Shown here: positions 51,210 through 62,160 of the stretch, piece by piece
Position numbering within the stretch: position 1 is the stretch's first letter
Layout: each line of letters opens with the position of its first letter
Assembly: GCA_002914805.1 (NCBI GenBank)
Contig: JXTB01000221.1
Location: forward strand, 1 to 64,000
Direction: 5' to 3'
Length of the DNA stretch: 64,000 nucleotides
Origin: Parasponia andersonii
Lineage: Eukaryota > Streptophyta > Magnoliopsida > Rosales > Cannabaceae
The notes under the pieces: generated by a model
Told to the model about the DNA's origin: nothing
The model's database searches: none
What the model saw: the letters and a program-made list of their open reading frames with translations, nothing else
Program-made: the position numbers and the translations under genes

Positions 51210-52027
51210 TTGAAATTTCAGGACATAATTATGGTGAACAAATGGACTCAAGGGAATATTGAGAAAGTAGGACCCTCCTCTCAAAGGGATCCAAGAGATG
51301 AATGTATAGATTGCTTTACTAATCTAGTGGAACGGTTGTTAGAGAGAGATGTCAGAAGAGGTAATCAATCCTTAGCCAATCTCTCATCTCCACCAAGAAT
51401 AGATAGTAGTGAAATAGGAGGTGAAAGTTTTTAGAAGCCACAACCATCATTATTTAAAGGCAGTGTCGACCCTATTATAGCCGAATAATGGATTCGAATA
51501 ACTAAGAAAATGTTAAATTATACAAAGGTCCCAGATACTGAGAAAGTCCCATGTGTATCCTTCATCCTTCGTAATGACGCTAAGTATTGGTGGGATACTG
51601 TGGAAACTGTTTATGATGTGACTTCAATGACTTGGGATAGATTTAAAGATCTTTTCTATAGTAAATATTTCTCTGATGTTGTTCAGGCTAGTAAAAGAGC
51701 AGAATTTGTGAATTTGAAATAGAGCACAGTGGCAGAGTATATCCACAAGTTTGATAAACTGTCTCAATATGCTCTGCATATGGTCGCCACTAATGATTTA
51801 AAGCTGGAGCAATTTTTGTAGAGTCTCAGTAAGAGTATATTACGAGACTTAAAGGCAGGTGAGATTAAAAATATTCTCTTCTCTTAGATAGTTGATAGAG
51901 CTTTGGACTGTAAGCAGGCTGAAAAGGAGCAAAAAGAAAAGGAAATGGAAGAGAGAGAAAGACGAAATAGGGAGAACTACAAAAATTATAAACCAAACTT
52001 TTAGCCTAACATAGGGTAGAAATGGGA
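51210..52027 (+). pseudogene. Gypsy gag relic
   Basis: The likely start is the ATG at 51231 (MVNKWTQGN). The Retrotrans_gag signature follows: AKYWWDTVETVYDVTSMTWD (about 51580-51640), then FYSKYFSDVVQASKRAEFVNLK, then EYIHKFDKLSQYA, ending in a Glu/Lys/Arg-rich tail. The frame is interrupted by TAG stops, for example at 51432, 51485, 51720, 51820 and 51885. No zinc knuckle remains; the sequence runs straight into the 3' LTR near 52028. Confidence 0.9.
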
Positions 52028-52620
52028 TGTGATGGGCCGACATCCCAAATATGTAAAAAGTATACCCATAAAGGGTCAGATCCTAGTATATATCTATATA
52101 TCTACAACACAGAAATGGTCTTTATTGTACACTGAGGTTAATGTGGTTTTCATATAAAAAGTTCAATGTTGCTTATATTGTGGCCACTTTCGATATGTTA
52201 TGTTACGTGACTCAGTGACAGGTCTATTATTCTAACTAGGTAGTATAGTACACAAAGGACCCTTGTGAAGATATGATTTTGGAAAGTGTTCATTAGAAAT
52301 TTATGCATATTATTGCTTACTGAGTCATTGCTCACAAGTTCTTGCATTGCAAGTGATAATGGTTAATATTTAAGTATGTGGATAGACACTAAACTCCTCA
52401 CCTGGTTGTATATATAGATATTTTGATAAATTGTAAGTGTACCTTTTGTACTGTATATATTAACTAAAGTTTCTACTTTTCTAGATAAAATTGAAAAGTT
52501 TTTTTTTATCATATTATCTTTTATTTTAAACTATTTAAGAAATGTTAATATTTTCTAAATCAAGTAAACTACTTTTGAAAGCCAATATACATGTACAAGT
52601 AAATTTTAGATTGTTTCACA
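52028..52620 (+). repeat. Gypsy 3' LTR
   Basis: Runs from TGTGATGGGCCGACATCCC to TTGTTTCACA and aligns with 50379-51021. It joins the gag relic directly, which places the internal deletion breakpoint at or near 52027. Confidence 0.85.
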
Positions 52621-53225
52621 AGTACATAGTTTTAGCAATAGATATGCAACACCCCATCTTGCTACAATATACACTATGATCATGGAATGGAGGATACATG
52701 TTGATACACATATCCAATACTAGGTATATAATACCCTTTCCTAATATTTTGTGTACGTCAAACACAGAGCAAGGGACACATATTGACGCATATACTGACC
52801 TATTTAAAAGACTTAAAGACAAGTAAATGCCTGCTAAACTTGAAGATAAAAAGAGTAGGAATATTTTAAATGCTTACTACGAGATTTATACAAGTGCTAA
52901 AATATTATACGAGATTTATATAGACAATTCGCTAGTATATTTTTCAAACTAGTGCACACATTATGATAATGCTACACAAGAGAGTCCTACTCACATGAAT
53001 CTTACATGAAATAGGCTTACAAGTATAGATTTCTATGTGAACAACAAGTATAACCGTACACGACAAATATAAAATGAAGTAAGCATAGAAATGCCAAATA
53101 GCCTAGTTCTCATAGTGGAAGCAAGATTGTAGCAGATACAAGCAAAATAAAGTAACTCTTATCCAACAAATATTGAAAAATAAAAAGAGTTACTTATATG
53201 GAGAATCTTCTCACTAGTTCACTCA
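52621..53225. other. Possible LTR fragment, minus orientation
   Basis: TGCAACACCCCATCTTGC at 52645 resembles the inverted 3' end of a gypsy LTR (sense ...GGGGTGTTGCA), with the coiled-coil relic lying upstream of it on the minus strand. No second end was found and there is no coding sequence. Confidence 0.3.
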
Positions 53226-53700
53226 TCCACCTACTCATCGACTGCCACCTCCTCATCATGATTGCCTAGTCTCCCTCGTCAAGAAGAGAGAATTTGAATT
53301 TGATGTCAAGCAACCAATCACCGTATAAGATGTCAAAAACATTGTCTTTATACTTCTTCTCTAGGAGCTTTATCATCTCATCATTAATTTGAAAAGCATA
53401 AAGCGCACGCTAGATGGGTTCGCTAATCATAACCTCCTTAGATCTCTTTTTCTCTCTAAGAGCAGACTTGTTGTCCTCAATAATTTTCAAGAGATGATTG
53501 ATATCTTCTTTTTTGTGCCTCAAAATCCTTCTTGGGTTCTTAAGTTTAGCATCAAATAAAGATTTCTACTCTGAAAGTTTGTTGACCTTTTTGTTCGCAT
53601 CCTCCACTCTTTTAGTTAACTGCTCTATATTCTTCTTATGGTTGCTATCATTTTTAGTAAAGTTGGAATCGAAGACATTTGAATGCAAGGTGGCGCTCCA
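53226..53700 (-). pseudogene. Coiled-coil coding relic, unknown protein
   Basis: One minus-strand frame stays protein-like for about 140 codons with only three stops, all TAG. It starts near NHKKNIEQLTKRVEDANKK and ends near ILYGDWLLDIKFKFSLLDEG. The first two thirds are Lys/Glu/Leu-rich and would form a coiled coil. I do not recognise the family. Its position between an LTR-like fragment and a SINE suggests a retroelement gene fragment, but a host-gene relic is possible. Confidence 0.5.
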
Positions 53701-53725
53701 TTTGCAACAAGAAATAAATAGTAAC

Positions 53726-53924
53726 ATTTTTTTTAAAAAAAAGTGGGGCTTAACTAATGAGATTCACTTATTAAAAATTAAAAGAAAATATCTACTACTA
53801 CCCAATTCCCACTCTACCCAATTAGGGATAATAGGCTTTCACTTCTACCCCCTGGTGTGACTCGAACCTAGGACCAAGATCCTAGGTAGTGGGTACTCTT
53901 ACCACTTGAGCTAACTCACTTCGT
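53726..53924 (-). mobile_element. tRNA-derived SINE
   Basis: A 199-bp retroposon bounded by near-identical 18-bp target duplications, CAAGAAATAAATAGTAAC (53708-53725) and CAAGAAATAATTAGTAAC (53925-53942), one mismatch. In sense it starts ACGAAGTGAGTTAGCTCAAG and has a Pol III box A (TAGCTCAAGTGG, 53913-53902) and box B (GGTTCGAGTCA, 53868-53858). It ends in a T-run followed by an A-run. The T-loop and D-loop similarity shows tRNA descent, but the body and tail show it is not a functional tRNA gene. Confidence 0.93.
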
Positions 53925-53942
53925 CAAGAAATAATTAGTAAC

Positions 53943-56900
53943 TTAGGAGCACAAGTATACAAAAAGTTAAAGAAAAAAATGTAATTTATAAACAAAGTGA
54001 AGCATTTGCATGCACCTAGAATATCAACTCTAAAAGGCTCTACACTTCTCAAACACACAAGCAAAATGGTGGAGTTTGACTCTTAAGTTACTAGGCCCAC
54101 TAAGGCTGGCCAAAAAATCCTTCTTAATAGAGTATATAAACATTCCTCCTACCCTTAATTTGTGTGTGTCTTCAATTTTTGTTAAAACATTTGTTTGGCG
54201 GCTGCACTTAGAAAACTGAGCGAAAGGTGAGCGAAAGAAATTCTTAGAGCTACTATTGAAGGTAATTGGAGTTCTTGGATTCTCACTTGAAGGTTGATCA
54301 AGATCAAGAGGTCCATACACCTCTGTAGTTTCAAGTTTGGTACTTAGAAATGAAGACTCTTTAATTGAGGTACGTTCTCTTATATATATTTATATCATAA
54401 CAAAGATTCTAATTGTTGTTATGAAAAACTAAACCAGGAAAAAAAATTCACACTTCCGCTTAATCAAGATTTTGTCATAATTTTTGTAAAATTTAACCAA
54501 CACCATAAAACTTATATGCTAATTGTTACAGTTAATACCCATAAAGCAATTATTTTTATTTTACTAATTAAATAAAATAATATTTTTCTATTTGAAATTG
54601 TGCACATTTTATATGTCTTATAAATATTAGGAAATCTCTAATTTATTAATGTGACCATAAATATAGAATATAAGTGTTATATGCATGAGAATTAAACTTA
54701 TGGATAATAAATTAAACATAGTCCATAATAATTAATCAAAGTATAGGATTTTTCATTAAATATTACTAATACAGTCCATTAAAATTAAGAATGTAATAGT
54801 CATATCCAGATTACTGATATGGTAACATCACAATTGAAGTACTTTATATAATATGATTATATAGGACTGGATTAAATATAGTTTGAATCTCACATAAATT
54901 ATGTTGACTATTGAGAGTTCAAATAATATCACTGGATGATTATATATAAATCAATCTAAATGCTGGTAGTTAAACTCCTATTTTATAGCACGTTAAGGTT
55001 TGTTTTCAAACAAACTAAATTACTTGTATCTTAGGAATATAATGAGATGGATAGCTAAAAATGTAACTTACAGATATGGAATCCATTCCTTTTTGAGAGA
55101 AGTAAGAAAGATGATTTCCTTGTATATTAATTATAGACTTGAACAATCTGAGCACCCAATTTATAATAAATTTAGAAATTAATTATTCATTAAAGAATTA
55201 ACGAAACACAAGGATAAAGAGAGAATTAGAGAGATAAATAGAAATTAACCTAGCTCTAATTAAAAATTATCTATAGAGGATTAAACTATATATAGTGATT
55301 AAATCAATAGATTGCTCTCTCTATTTTCTCTATTTTCTGAGTAAAAAAAATTCTGTAATTTCAAGAATGTAATTTTATATTTTTAGTGGAGTAATATTAG
55401 AATTAATTAATTTGACAAATTAATTAAGAGTTTAATTAATTGACAAAATTTATTGGAGCTTGATTTACAAGTCCATAAGTCCCCAATATCACATCTAAAA
55501 TATTATATTAGATATTACAGTATATCTATTATTACATACTTAATAATATGTGCAAGAAAAATATTTTTTGATAATATATTAAATTGGTAATAATTGTTAT
55601 CATCTAAATATATTAATTTATTATTTTTAATTAATTAATTAATATAGGATATTATGAATATTCTTACAATTCGCAATATGAAAAAAATCCATATTATACA
55701 CCAAGAGGCTCACACGCCAACTACATAGAGATTCTCTTTGTAGTTGGCTCATTCTCCCATTAAAAAAGGAGAAAATTTCTCTAATGTATTAAATTTGGAT
55801 TTTTAAATAACAAATAATTGATATATTTTTGGAAAATATATTAAAGATAAAGTTGTCCTTTTAAAACACACTTTTTAAGGGGTGTTACTGTAGAAAATGT
55901 GTAGTCTCCTTATTCTAAGGAGAAAGTTCCTATTATCTCTATTTTAATTAATTTAATTAGTTTTTGAAATTAATTAAATTAATTATGTTTTTATAAAATA
56001 GTTTAATTAAACAATTTTAAAGAGAGATAAATAGTAGAGTAAAAAACTACAGAAATAGATCATACAATTTTCTACAGCGAGTTAATAATTTTTAAAAAAA
56101 AAATTAGAAAGAAAAATAAAAGAGTTTTTCAATTCTTTATAAAAAAATTTTGCAATCTTATGTATTGAGAATATTACAAAATTAGTAAAATGTGAGATAT
56201 ACAGTTTTTGTAATGCCCACTCATTGATCCGTTAGTATTGAGGCTTGATTTGGAAGCCCCATGATTACGAAAATAGAAAAGTTATGATACCCAGATAGAC
56301 TTCAAGAAGTGATGTGATTATATTTTTCATCCTTTTATAATATTTAATATATTATTTTGTGATTAATGCTATGTATTCATATATACACAATAAGGTTTTG
56401 AGAAAAAATTTTATTGTGTTTGGGCCTATTTTTTCTACTACACCATCGATTTTCTAACCAATACCAATTTGTAGTATTGATTCACTTTTTGGTTCATTAT
56501 TTTGTTGTCTTCCTATATGGAAATTTGGTCACAATATAAAGGGTTATATATCATTTTTATTACATGAGGTTCCATATATTATCATTTTTGTTTATGGATT
56601 CTTACACTTTCAAGTACATTGTTTTCTTATCTTGATATATGTAAATTTTATTATGGTATATAAGGTTATGCACTAAATTTATTACTTCAGATGTCAAAAT
56701 TTATTATTTTTCCACACATTATTTTATTGTCATGGTAAATAGAATTCCTATAACGGTATATGAGGTTTTATGTCAGATTTATTAGTTGATATAGTTGATT
56801 TAATTTTTATCACTTGATATATTTTTCAATAGCCATTATTAGAAATAATGACTTTTAGCTCTTTTTTATTATTACAGTATACTTCATAGAGTAATTTGAT

Positions 56901-57732
56901 TAGAGACAAATAAGTAACAGTTAAGATCATAAAAATGAATTTTATGAAACTTATAAAAATTATCAAAAATAATTATCTTTGTCGAACAATAAAATAATAT
57001 TGTTTCACTGAATTAAACAAAACCATATGTTCTCTATCAATTCACATTTCACTTTCTATATCGCTCGTATATCTTCTTCTAATATTGTATTCAACCTAGT
57101 GATAAGGTCAAGAGTCATCTTATATCGATAGAATGTTATTTTCTTTGAGTAGACGTATTAGTTGTAGCATATATATCTATGAGTAAACTTGGACTTTTCT
57201 AACTTCTAACCACTCACTTTGTGGAATAATATAATCCTTTTTGGCTGGATTTCTACAAACATATAACAAATATTTAGACTAGTACATATCAAACTAAAGA
57301 AATCATGTACTGAACAAAATTAAGAAAAATAATATAACTTACTGAAGATAAAAACAATATACCTTCCCTATTTCAACCATTCATAGAAGCATACACCTAA
57401 GTTAGTAACTTTTAATATATAAGTTCATAAATAATGAACTTGATATATAATTTATAAACTACATTTATAACCAAAAAAATTCATAAATTTGTGAACCATG
57501 TACACAATTTCATGAAATAAACACATAATTTTATGAACCAAACATAAAGAAGTACGTGAATAATCAGAATAGTAACCAAAATTTATCAAAATTTAATGAC
57601 AATGATTAATGCAATTTAAATTCACAATTGGATACAATCTTACAAAATTATCATAGATTTAGGCACGCAAATGATAAATAACAAATAGCCACGGTCTCAT
57701 CAATTTTCGACACTAATATATTCTATAGAGCT
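53943..57732. other. AT-rich intergenic sequence
   Basis: No supportable gene. About 54160-54375 looks leader-like and ends in a possible donor site (AGGTACGT). Further right, 'attggagcttgatttac' near 55450 and 'cacttccgcttaatcaag' near 54450 are reminiscent of copia LTRs, but no ends could be set. A short stem-loop at 55716-55748 is listed separately. Confidence 0.4.
55716..55748. repeat. Short stem-loop
   Basis: GCCAACTACATAGAG, a 3-nt loop ATT, then CTCTTTGTAGTTGGC give a 15-bp stem with one mismatch. No T-run follows to suggest a terminator. Function is unknown. Confidence 0.7.
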
Positions 57733-59093
57733 AAGGATGAAAATATCAGTATCGATGGAAATATTGATACTTCAATTATACGAAAATATCAGGGATAATA
57801 TTAATATCAACGAAAATTTTCGAAAAAATCACAGAAATCACAAATAATTGCCTAAAATTATAGAATTACTTAAAAAAATGCTAGAAAATACTAAATCATC
57901 TAATAATTCACTAATAAATTAGCTTTTTTACCCAAAAAAAAAATAGCATATATGTTGCTTAATGTTGTAGAAAAATTAGGTGAAATATACCTCTATAATA
58001 GTGAGTTTTAGAAAATATACCCCTCTCAATAGTTTTTAGATGAAATATATCACTTGTTAAAAAAATTGTATAAAAAGACTTATATATCCTTAAGTCGAAG
58101 GTGCCAAATAAGAGTATCAACAACTAGACAAGGTGTCTAGAAACTTGGCCAAAAAAAAGATATATTTGAGTTTTTAACACTAAACAAGCTAGATAGGGTG
58201 TTGATCTGCGCCAAATAGGGGTATCAAAAGCTAGAAAAAGTGTCTAAAAACTTGACAAAAAAAAGGTACATTAAAGTTTAAGTACCAAATAAGATGTTCA
58301 GAAACTCGACCTCCTTTATTTAGCCAAAATATGGATCTTTGATGAAATAAGTGATAGGAGTATTTTGTATTTAAAATAATTTATAACTTAAAAAGGTGTG
58401 TACTCATCAAAAAATTATTTAGATGGATATATTTCCTAAATACACTATGCCAAAGGTATGTTTCGCAAAGAACTCCAATGTTGTATGATACTTTTCAATA
58501 ATTAGTGTAATGTTTAATTATAGTTGAAAAACATCTTCATTGAATATATTAATGTAGAAATATTTAACAATATTTTATATTTATTCATAATAAGATAAAA
58601 ATAATACCAAAATAAATTTTTAGGATTTTTGAAATTATTAGAAGTACGATCTTGGTCTAAAGAATATTGATACTATAAAATAGAGTTTGAATATATTTGT
58701 ATAAAATTATTAATATGCCCCATATATGTTTAATAATCTCTTTTCTTGGATTCTTTTTTTTCTTCCTTTCTTTTTCTCCTTTTCTAAAGTATATTTGTCG
58801 TATCTATATTGTACTTGAACTAATTATGATGAAAGAAATATCAAAAATGAGTTTTTGTTTAGCAAATTATGAACTTTTTAAAGGTCCTGATATATCTCCG
58901 ATATTTTCCTGATTTTACCGATATTTCTACGATTTTTTGAAACTTTGTGAACAAATTTTCTAATAACAATATTAATACTGACATTTCTCCAATATTTTGA
59001 CAAATTTTTCTTACATGTGATATTTATATCGAACATTGCCTAGGGTGATATTTCGGCCAAATTTTCACCAAAAATGTCGATTTTTTAGTCCTT
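57733..59093. mobile_element. Non-autonomous DNA element A
   Basis: The left end AAGGATGAAAATATC and the inverted right end (AAGGACTAAAAAATC on the minus strand) form imperfect terminal inverted repeats. The arms next to them are rich in 'atatcgat'/'ccgatattt' motifs pointing inward. There is no transposase. A flanking duplication was not found. It contains one copy of repeat B (57970-58476), so A without it would be about 0.85 kb. Confidence 0.5.
57970..58476 (+). mobile_element. Repeat element B, copy 1
   Basis: Flanked by a perfect 9-bp duplication AATGTTGTA (57961-57969 and 58477-58485), so it is a transposed unit. It matches 59258-59826 in inverted orientation over its whole length, from 'ttaggtgaaat' through 'aaataatttataa' and 'atcaaaaaatta' to 'caaagaac'. 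A 9-bp target duplication suggests a Mutator-like mechanism, but clear terminal inverted repeats are absent. An internal stretch (58095-58340) has degenerate 'gacaaggtgtctagaaac'-type repeats. Confidence 0.8.
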
Positions 59094-59257
59094 GCACTCA
59101 CTTGAATGTTTTAACTTATGCAACACAATCATGTACCAAATCATACCCACTTTATATTTCGATAAACTAAATTAAAAACCAGAAAGGAAACAAAAAAAAA
59201 ACTCAAAACAGATTCTTGATTTGAATTCTCCACCAAGTTCCCTTCAAAGTAGTCAAA

Positions 59258-59826
59258 TAAGTTCTTTGTAAAATACACTTTTGTCATAGTGTATTTTAAG
59301 AAATACACCATATTTTATAATTTTTTGATGAATACACCATTTTAATTTTTAAATTATTTTAAATATAAAAATACTCCTAGCGTCTCATAAGGGTCCGCAT
59401 TCCGGTTAAACAAGGGAGATCAAGTTGCTAGACACTTTGTCTAGCATCTTTTGACACTCTGTCTAACGCTTTTGACACCATTTTCTAGTAGAAGGCTCAA
59501 ATTTTTTTTATTTTTTTTCCTTTCGAGTTGCTAGATACCTTATCTAGTACCGCTCGACATCCTATCTAGTATGGCTCGATATCATATCCAGCACTCTCAA
59601 CACCCTATCCAATACTAAACACTCAAATTTTGCTAAGTTTCTAAATATCATATCTAGCTCTAGACACTTTTATCTAGCACTCTTGACACTCTTATCTAAC
59701 TCTCACAACTTAAAGATATATAACTCGTTTTATACTTCTATTTTTTTAATAAAGGGTATATTTACTATTTAGAGCGGTGTATTTTCTAAAACTAACTATT
59801 AAAGGGGGTGAATTTCACCTAACGTT
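59258..59826 (-). mobile_element. Repeat element B, copy 2 (inverted)
   Basis: Reverse-orientation copy of 57970-58476, somewhat longer because its internal 'tctagcactcttgacac'-type repeat array (59400-59720) is expanded. The flanking nonamers match poorly (5 of 9), so the target duplication is decayed. Confidence 0.75.
59400..59720. repeat. Degenerate 24-bp tandem array inside element B
   Basis: About ten imperfect units of the type 'ctagcactcttgacacyctat'. The corresponding part of copy 1 has fewer units. Confidence 0.65.
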
Positions 59827-62160
59827 CCATAACAAATCCCACCAAAAATAAAGAGAGATTTCACAACTCAGACAATTAGAAAAACGTTGAATTGAATTCG
59901 AATTACGTTGTTCCTGATAAAGATCCATCAAATCTAACAAAATTCCACAAAATAACAAAATGACAAGTCAAGTTATCGTATAGAATTGAATCGGAGATCA
60001 ATTCTTCGAAATCCAGATAATATAATTTGGTGATGATTCTAACAGTTATAAATTTCCCAGAAAAAAGCTATTTTTCGTACTAAAGTTGAAGAATGAGATT
60101 TGAGAGACAAAATAAAAGAAAACACAAACCTTGAAACGCAGAGGAGGAGAATGTTGAGAACACGATAGTTGTTAGATTTTTAATTTCATTTTACTTTATT
60201 TTTGGAAACGAATTTCCAATGGGCTTTTGTTGGACATATAGCTATAAAAGAAGTGAAAATTAGGCCGTATGGCATTTTTCGGAAAAAAATTTGAAAAATA
60301 TGATGGGTTTTGTTTTTTTAGATCTGCTATGATTTTTATTCGAAAAATGTCGTTTGTAAGAACATATTTAGAGAAATAACATTATTTAAAATAGTAATTA
60401 TCAACCGATAACCAGTTTTCGAGTACGGGTAACTAGTAACCAGAGATATATTATAACTGGTAACATGTTACCGTTAACCAATTTTCATAAACTAGAAATT
60501 AGTATCCATTTTTAAAATGGTATTTTCTAAAATCTTTTTAAAATTAATATTTTTCTAATTAAAACAGTACGAGATTGAAAAAAAAAAAAAAAAACTAACT
60601 TTCATATTTTTGTAATTTTTTTTAGTTTTTATTAATAAAAGTGTTAGAAACTCATTATTAAAAAAAAACAAGGCTTTCTAATTAATATAGGCTCATAGTT
60701 AAAAATAAAAAAATAAAAAATTCCAAATGGGCTGAAATTTTTGAGAAATCCCATATTTATTTATGAAATATCCACTATTTGATAATATTTAGAAATATCA
60801 TTTTAAAAAAATTAGTACTTTTTATAGGTACTCGAAGTGACCAATTAAGTTTCTTAAAGTAATCGAGAGTTAATTGGTAACTAATCTAATTACCTCAAGT
60901 AATTTAATCAATTACTTCAAGTACCTTATCGATTAGTGAAAAATGATATTTTTATAAAAAATTTTGAAATAGTATCTTTCCTAATAGTTTGGCATTTTCA
61001 AAAAATTTAAAAATCCGGAATTTTTCAAAAAAAAAATTATCTTTACCATAAAAAAGTGCAAAATTTTTTTTGGAAAAAAAAAAAAAAAAAACTGTGGTAA
61101 TGGACTAAATTTGGGCCCAAATTTGGATATATACCTATGCCACCAATTTTATAGTTGAAAAGGAATGATGTTATCCTCACAAATTTAGTCTTCACTGTAT
61201 TGAAATACTAAATTTGATATAATGGCATATTTGATATAATACATATAAAAATATTGGTTTAGATATTTGCTATTTAGTAATTAGTTAAAATACAACCATA
61301 AAAACATAGAAAAAAAAAAAATAGGTAGTGTAAAATTTATTAAATAAATAAATAAATAAAATTAAAAGAAACAAAACCTCAAGTTATCTTATATAATTTT
61401 TGTTAAATTAAAAACGAAATTGATCTAAATATTTTTTATTTTGAAAAAAAACAATGCATCCTAATTATATTTGATTTGTAACATTTACTTAATGTGATGA
61501 ATTTAAAGAAGATTCAAAAGTTTTTTAAAACTAAATTATGACCACGAGGCGATCATTAATATTTGTACTGAAATAAATGTGATTTTACTACATAAAATAA
61601 AATATTTCCACCACCATATTTTTTCTACCACTGCATTTTTGTTTTGCAAACTGCATAAAATATCTTCGCAGAAAACATCATGTGAGCGACACATTCTCGT
61701 TGTTCGTTGTTTTGGACAATAAAATAACTGTTGAGACAAAAAATGGCACTTTGATAAATCGGGTACTAAGACAGAAACCCCTAAGGTTGGGAGGCCGAAA
61801 CAAGGTTTTTGTAATATCCGGGGAGGGGGGGGGGGGGGGGAAAGGAAATTTAGCAGAGACCTTTATCATTCATTTATAATGGCAGAGTAATGGAAGGGTT
61901 TAGAAGAGAAAAGAAATACGAAATAAGGACGTTCTAAAGTATATGAGCTAAAATAAAATTGGGTAATAATTCAGGGCCATATCTGGAATCAACCCTTTTC
62001 ATAAAGCTCACAGATAAATGTAACTTGAGAATTGAATAGACTGGCAAAAAAATTGTTGACCAAATATTTTTAAATTACAGATACAAAGATACAAACATCC
62101 AATTACGTCCAAGCCTAGTCACTTCGAAAAGGAATTCGGCTTGCTTTAGTTTTAACTATA
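59827..62160. other. Intergenic region downstream of ARGLU1-like gene
   Basis: AT-rich sequence with no clear ORF. It holds several poly-A runs (60579-60594, about 61077-61092, 61308-61321), a (TAAA)n stretch near 61340-61362 and 'ggtaac'-type repeats near 60420-60480. Minus-strand text at 60130-60200 (CT-rich, then CAAGGTTTGTG) looks like a 5' leader exon with a donor site, but no downstream coding sequence supports a gene. The 3' UTR of the ARGLU1-like gene must lie in the right part; its polyadenylation site was not identified. Confidence 0.5.
61821..61840 (+). repeat. G-run (possible G-quadruplex)
   Basis: GGGAGGGGGG continues into a run of 16 Gs (61825-61840) in otherwise AT-rich DNA. 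Run length in an assembly is error-prone. Confidence 0.85.

Larger units (their letters stand above)
50379..52620 (+). mobile_element. Gag-only gypsy element with two LTRs
   Basis: Two direct LTR copies (50379-51021 and 52028-52620, both starting TGTGAYGGGCCG) flank a PBS and a gag relic. Protease, RT, RNase H and integrase are absent, so this is a deletion derivative about 2.24 kb long. The left LTR has about 80 bp (near 50760-50840) that the right lacks. Flanking pentamers do not match (TAAGA; CAAGT or AGTAC), so the outer edges may have been remodelled. Confidence 0.85.

Noticed and set aside
53855..53924. A tRNA gene on the minus strand
   Set aside because: Box A and box B are present, but the sequence continues as a 199-bp unit with 18-bp target duplications and a T/A tail, so it is a SINE.
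60120..60235. Minus-strand 5' leader exon of another gene
   Set aside because: It has a CT-rich leader look and a donor-like site, but no coding exon follows in the next several kb, which are transposon sequence.
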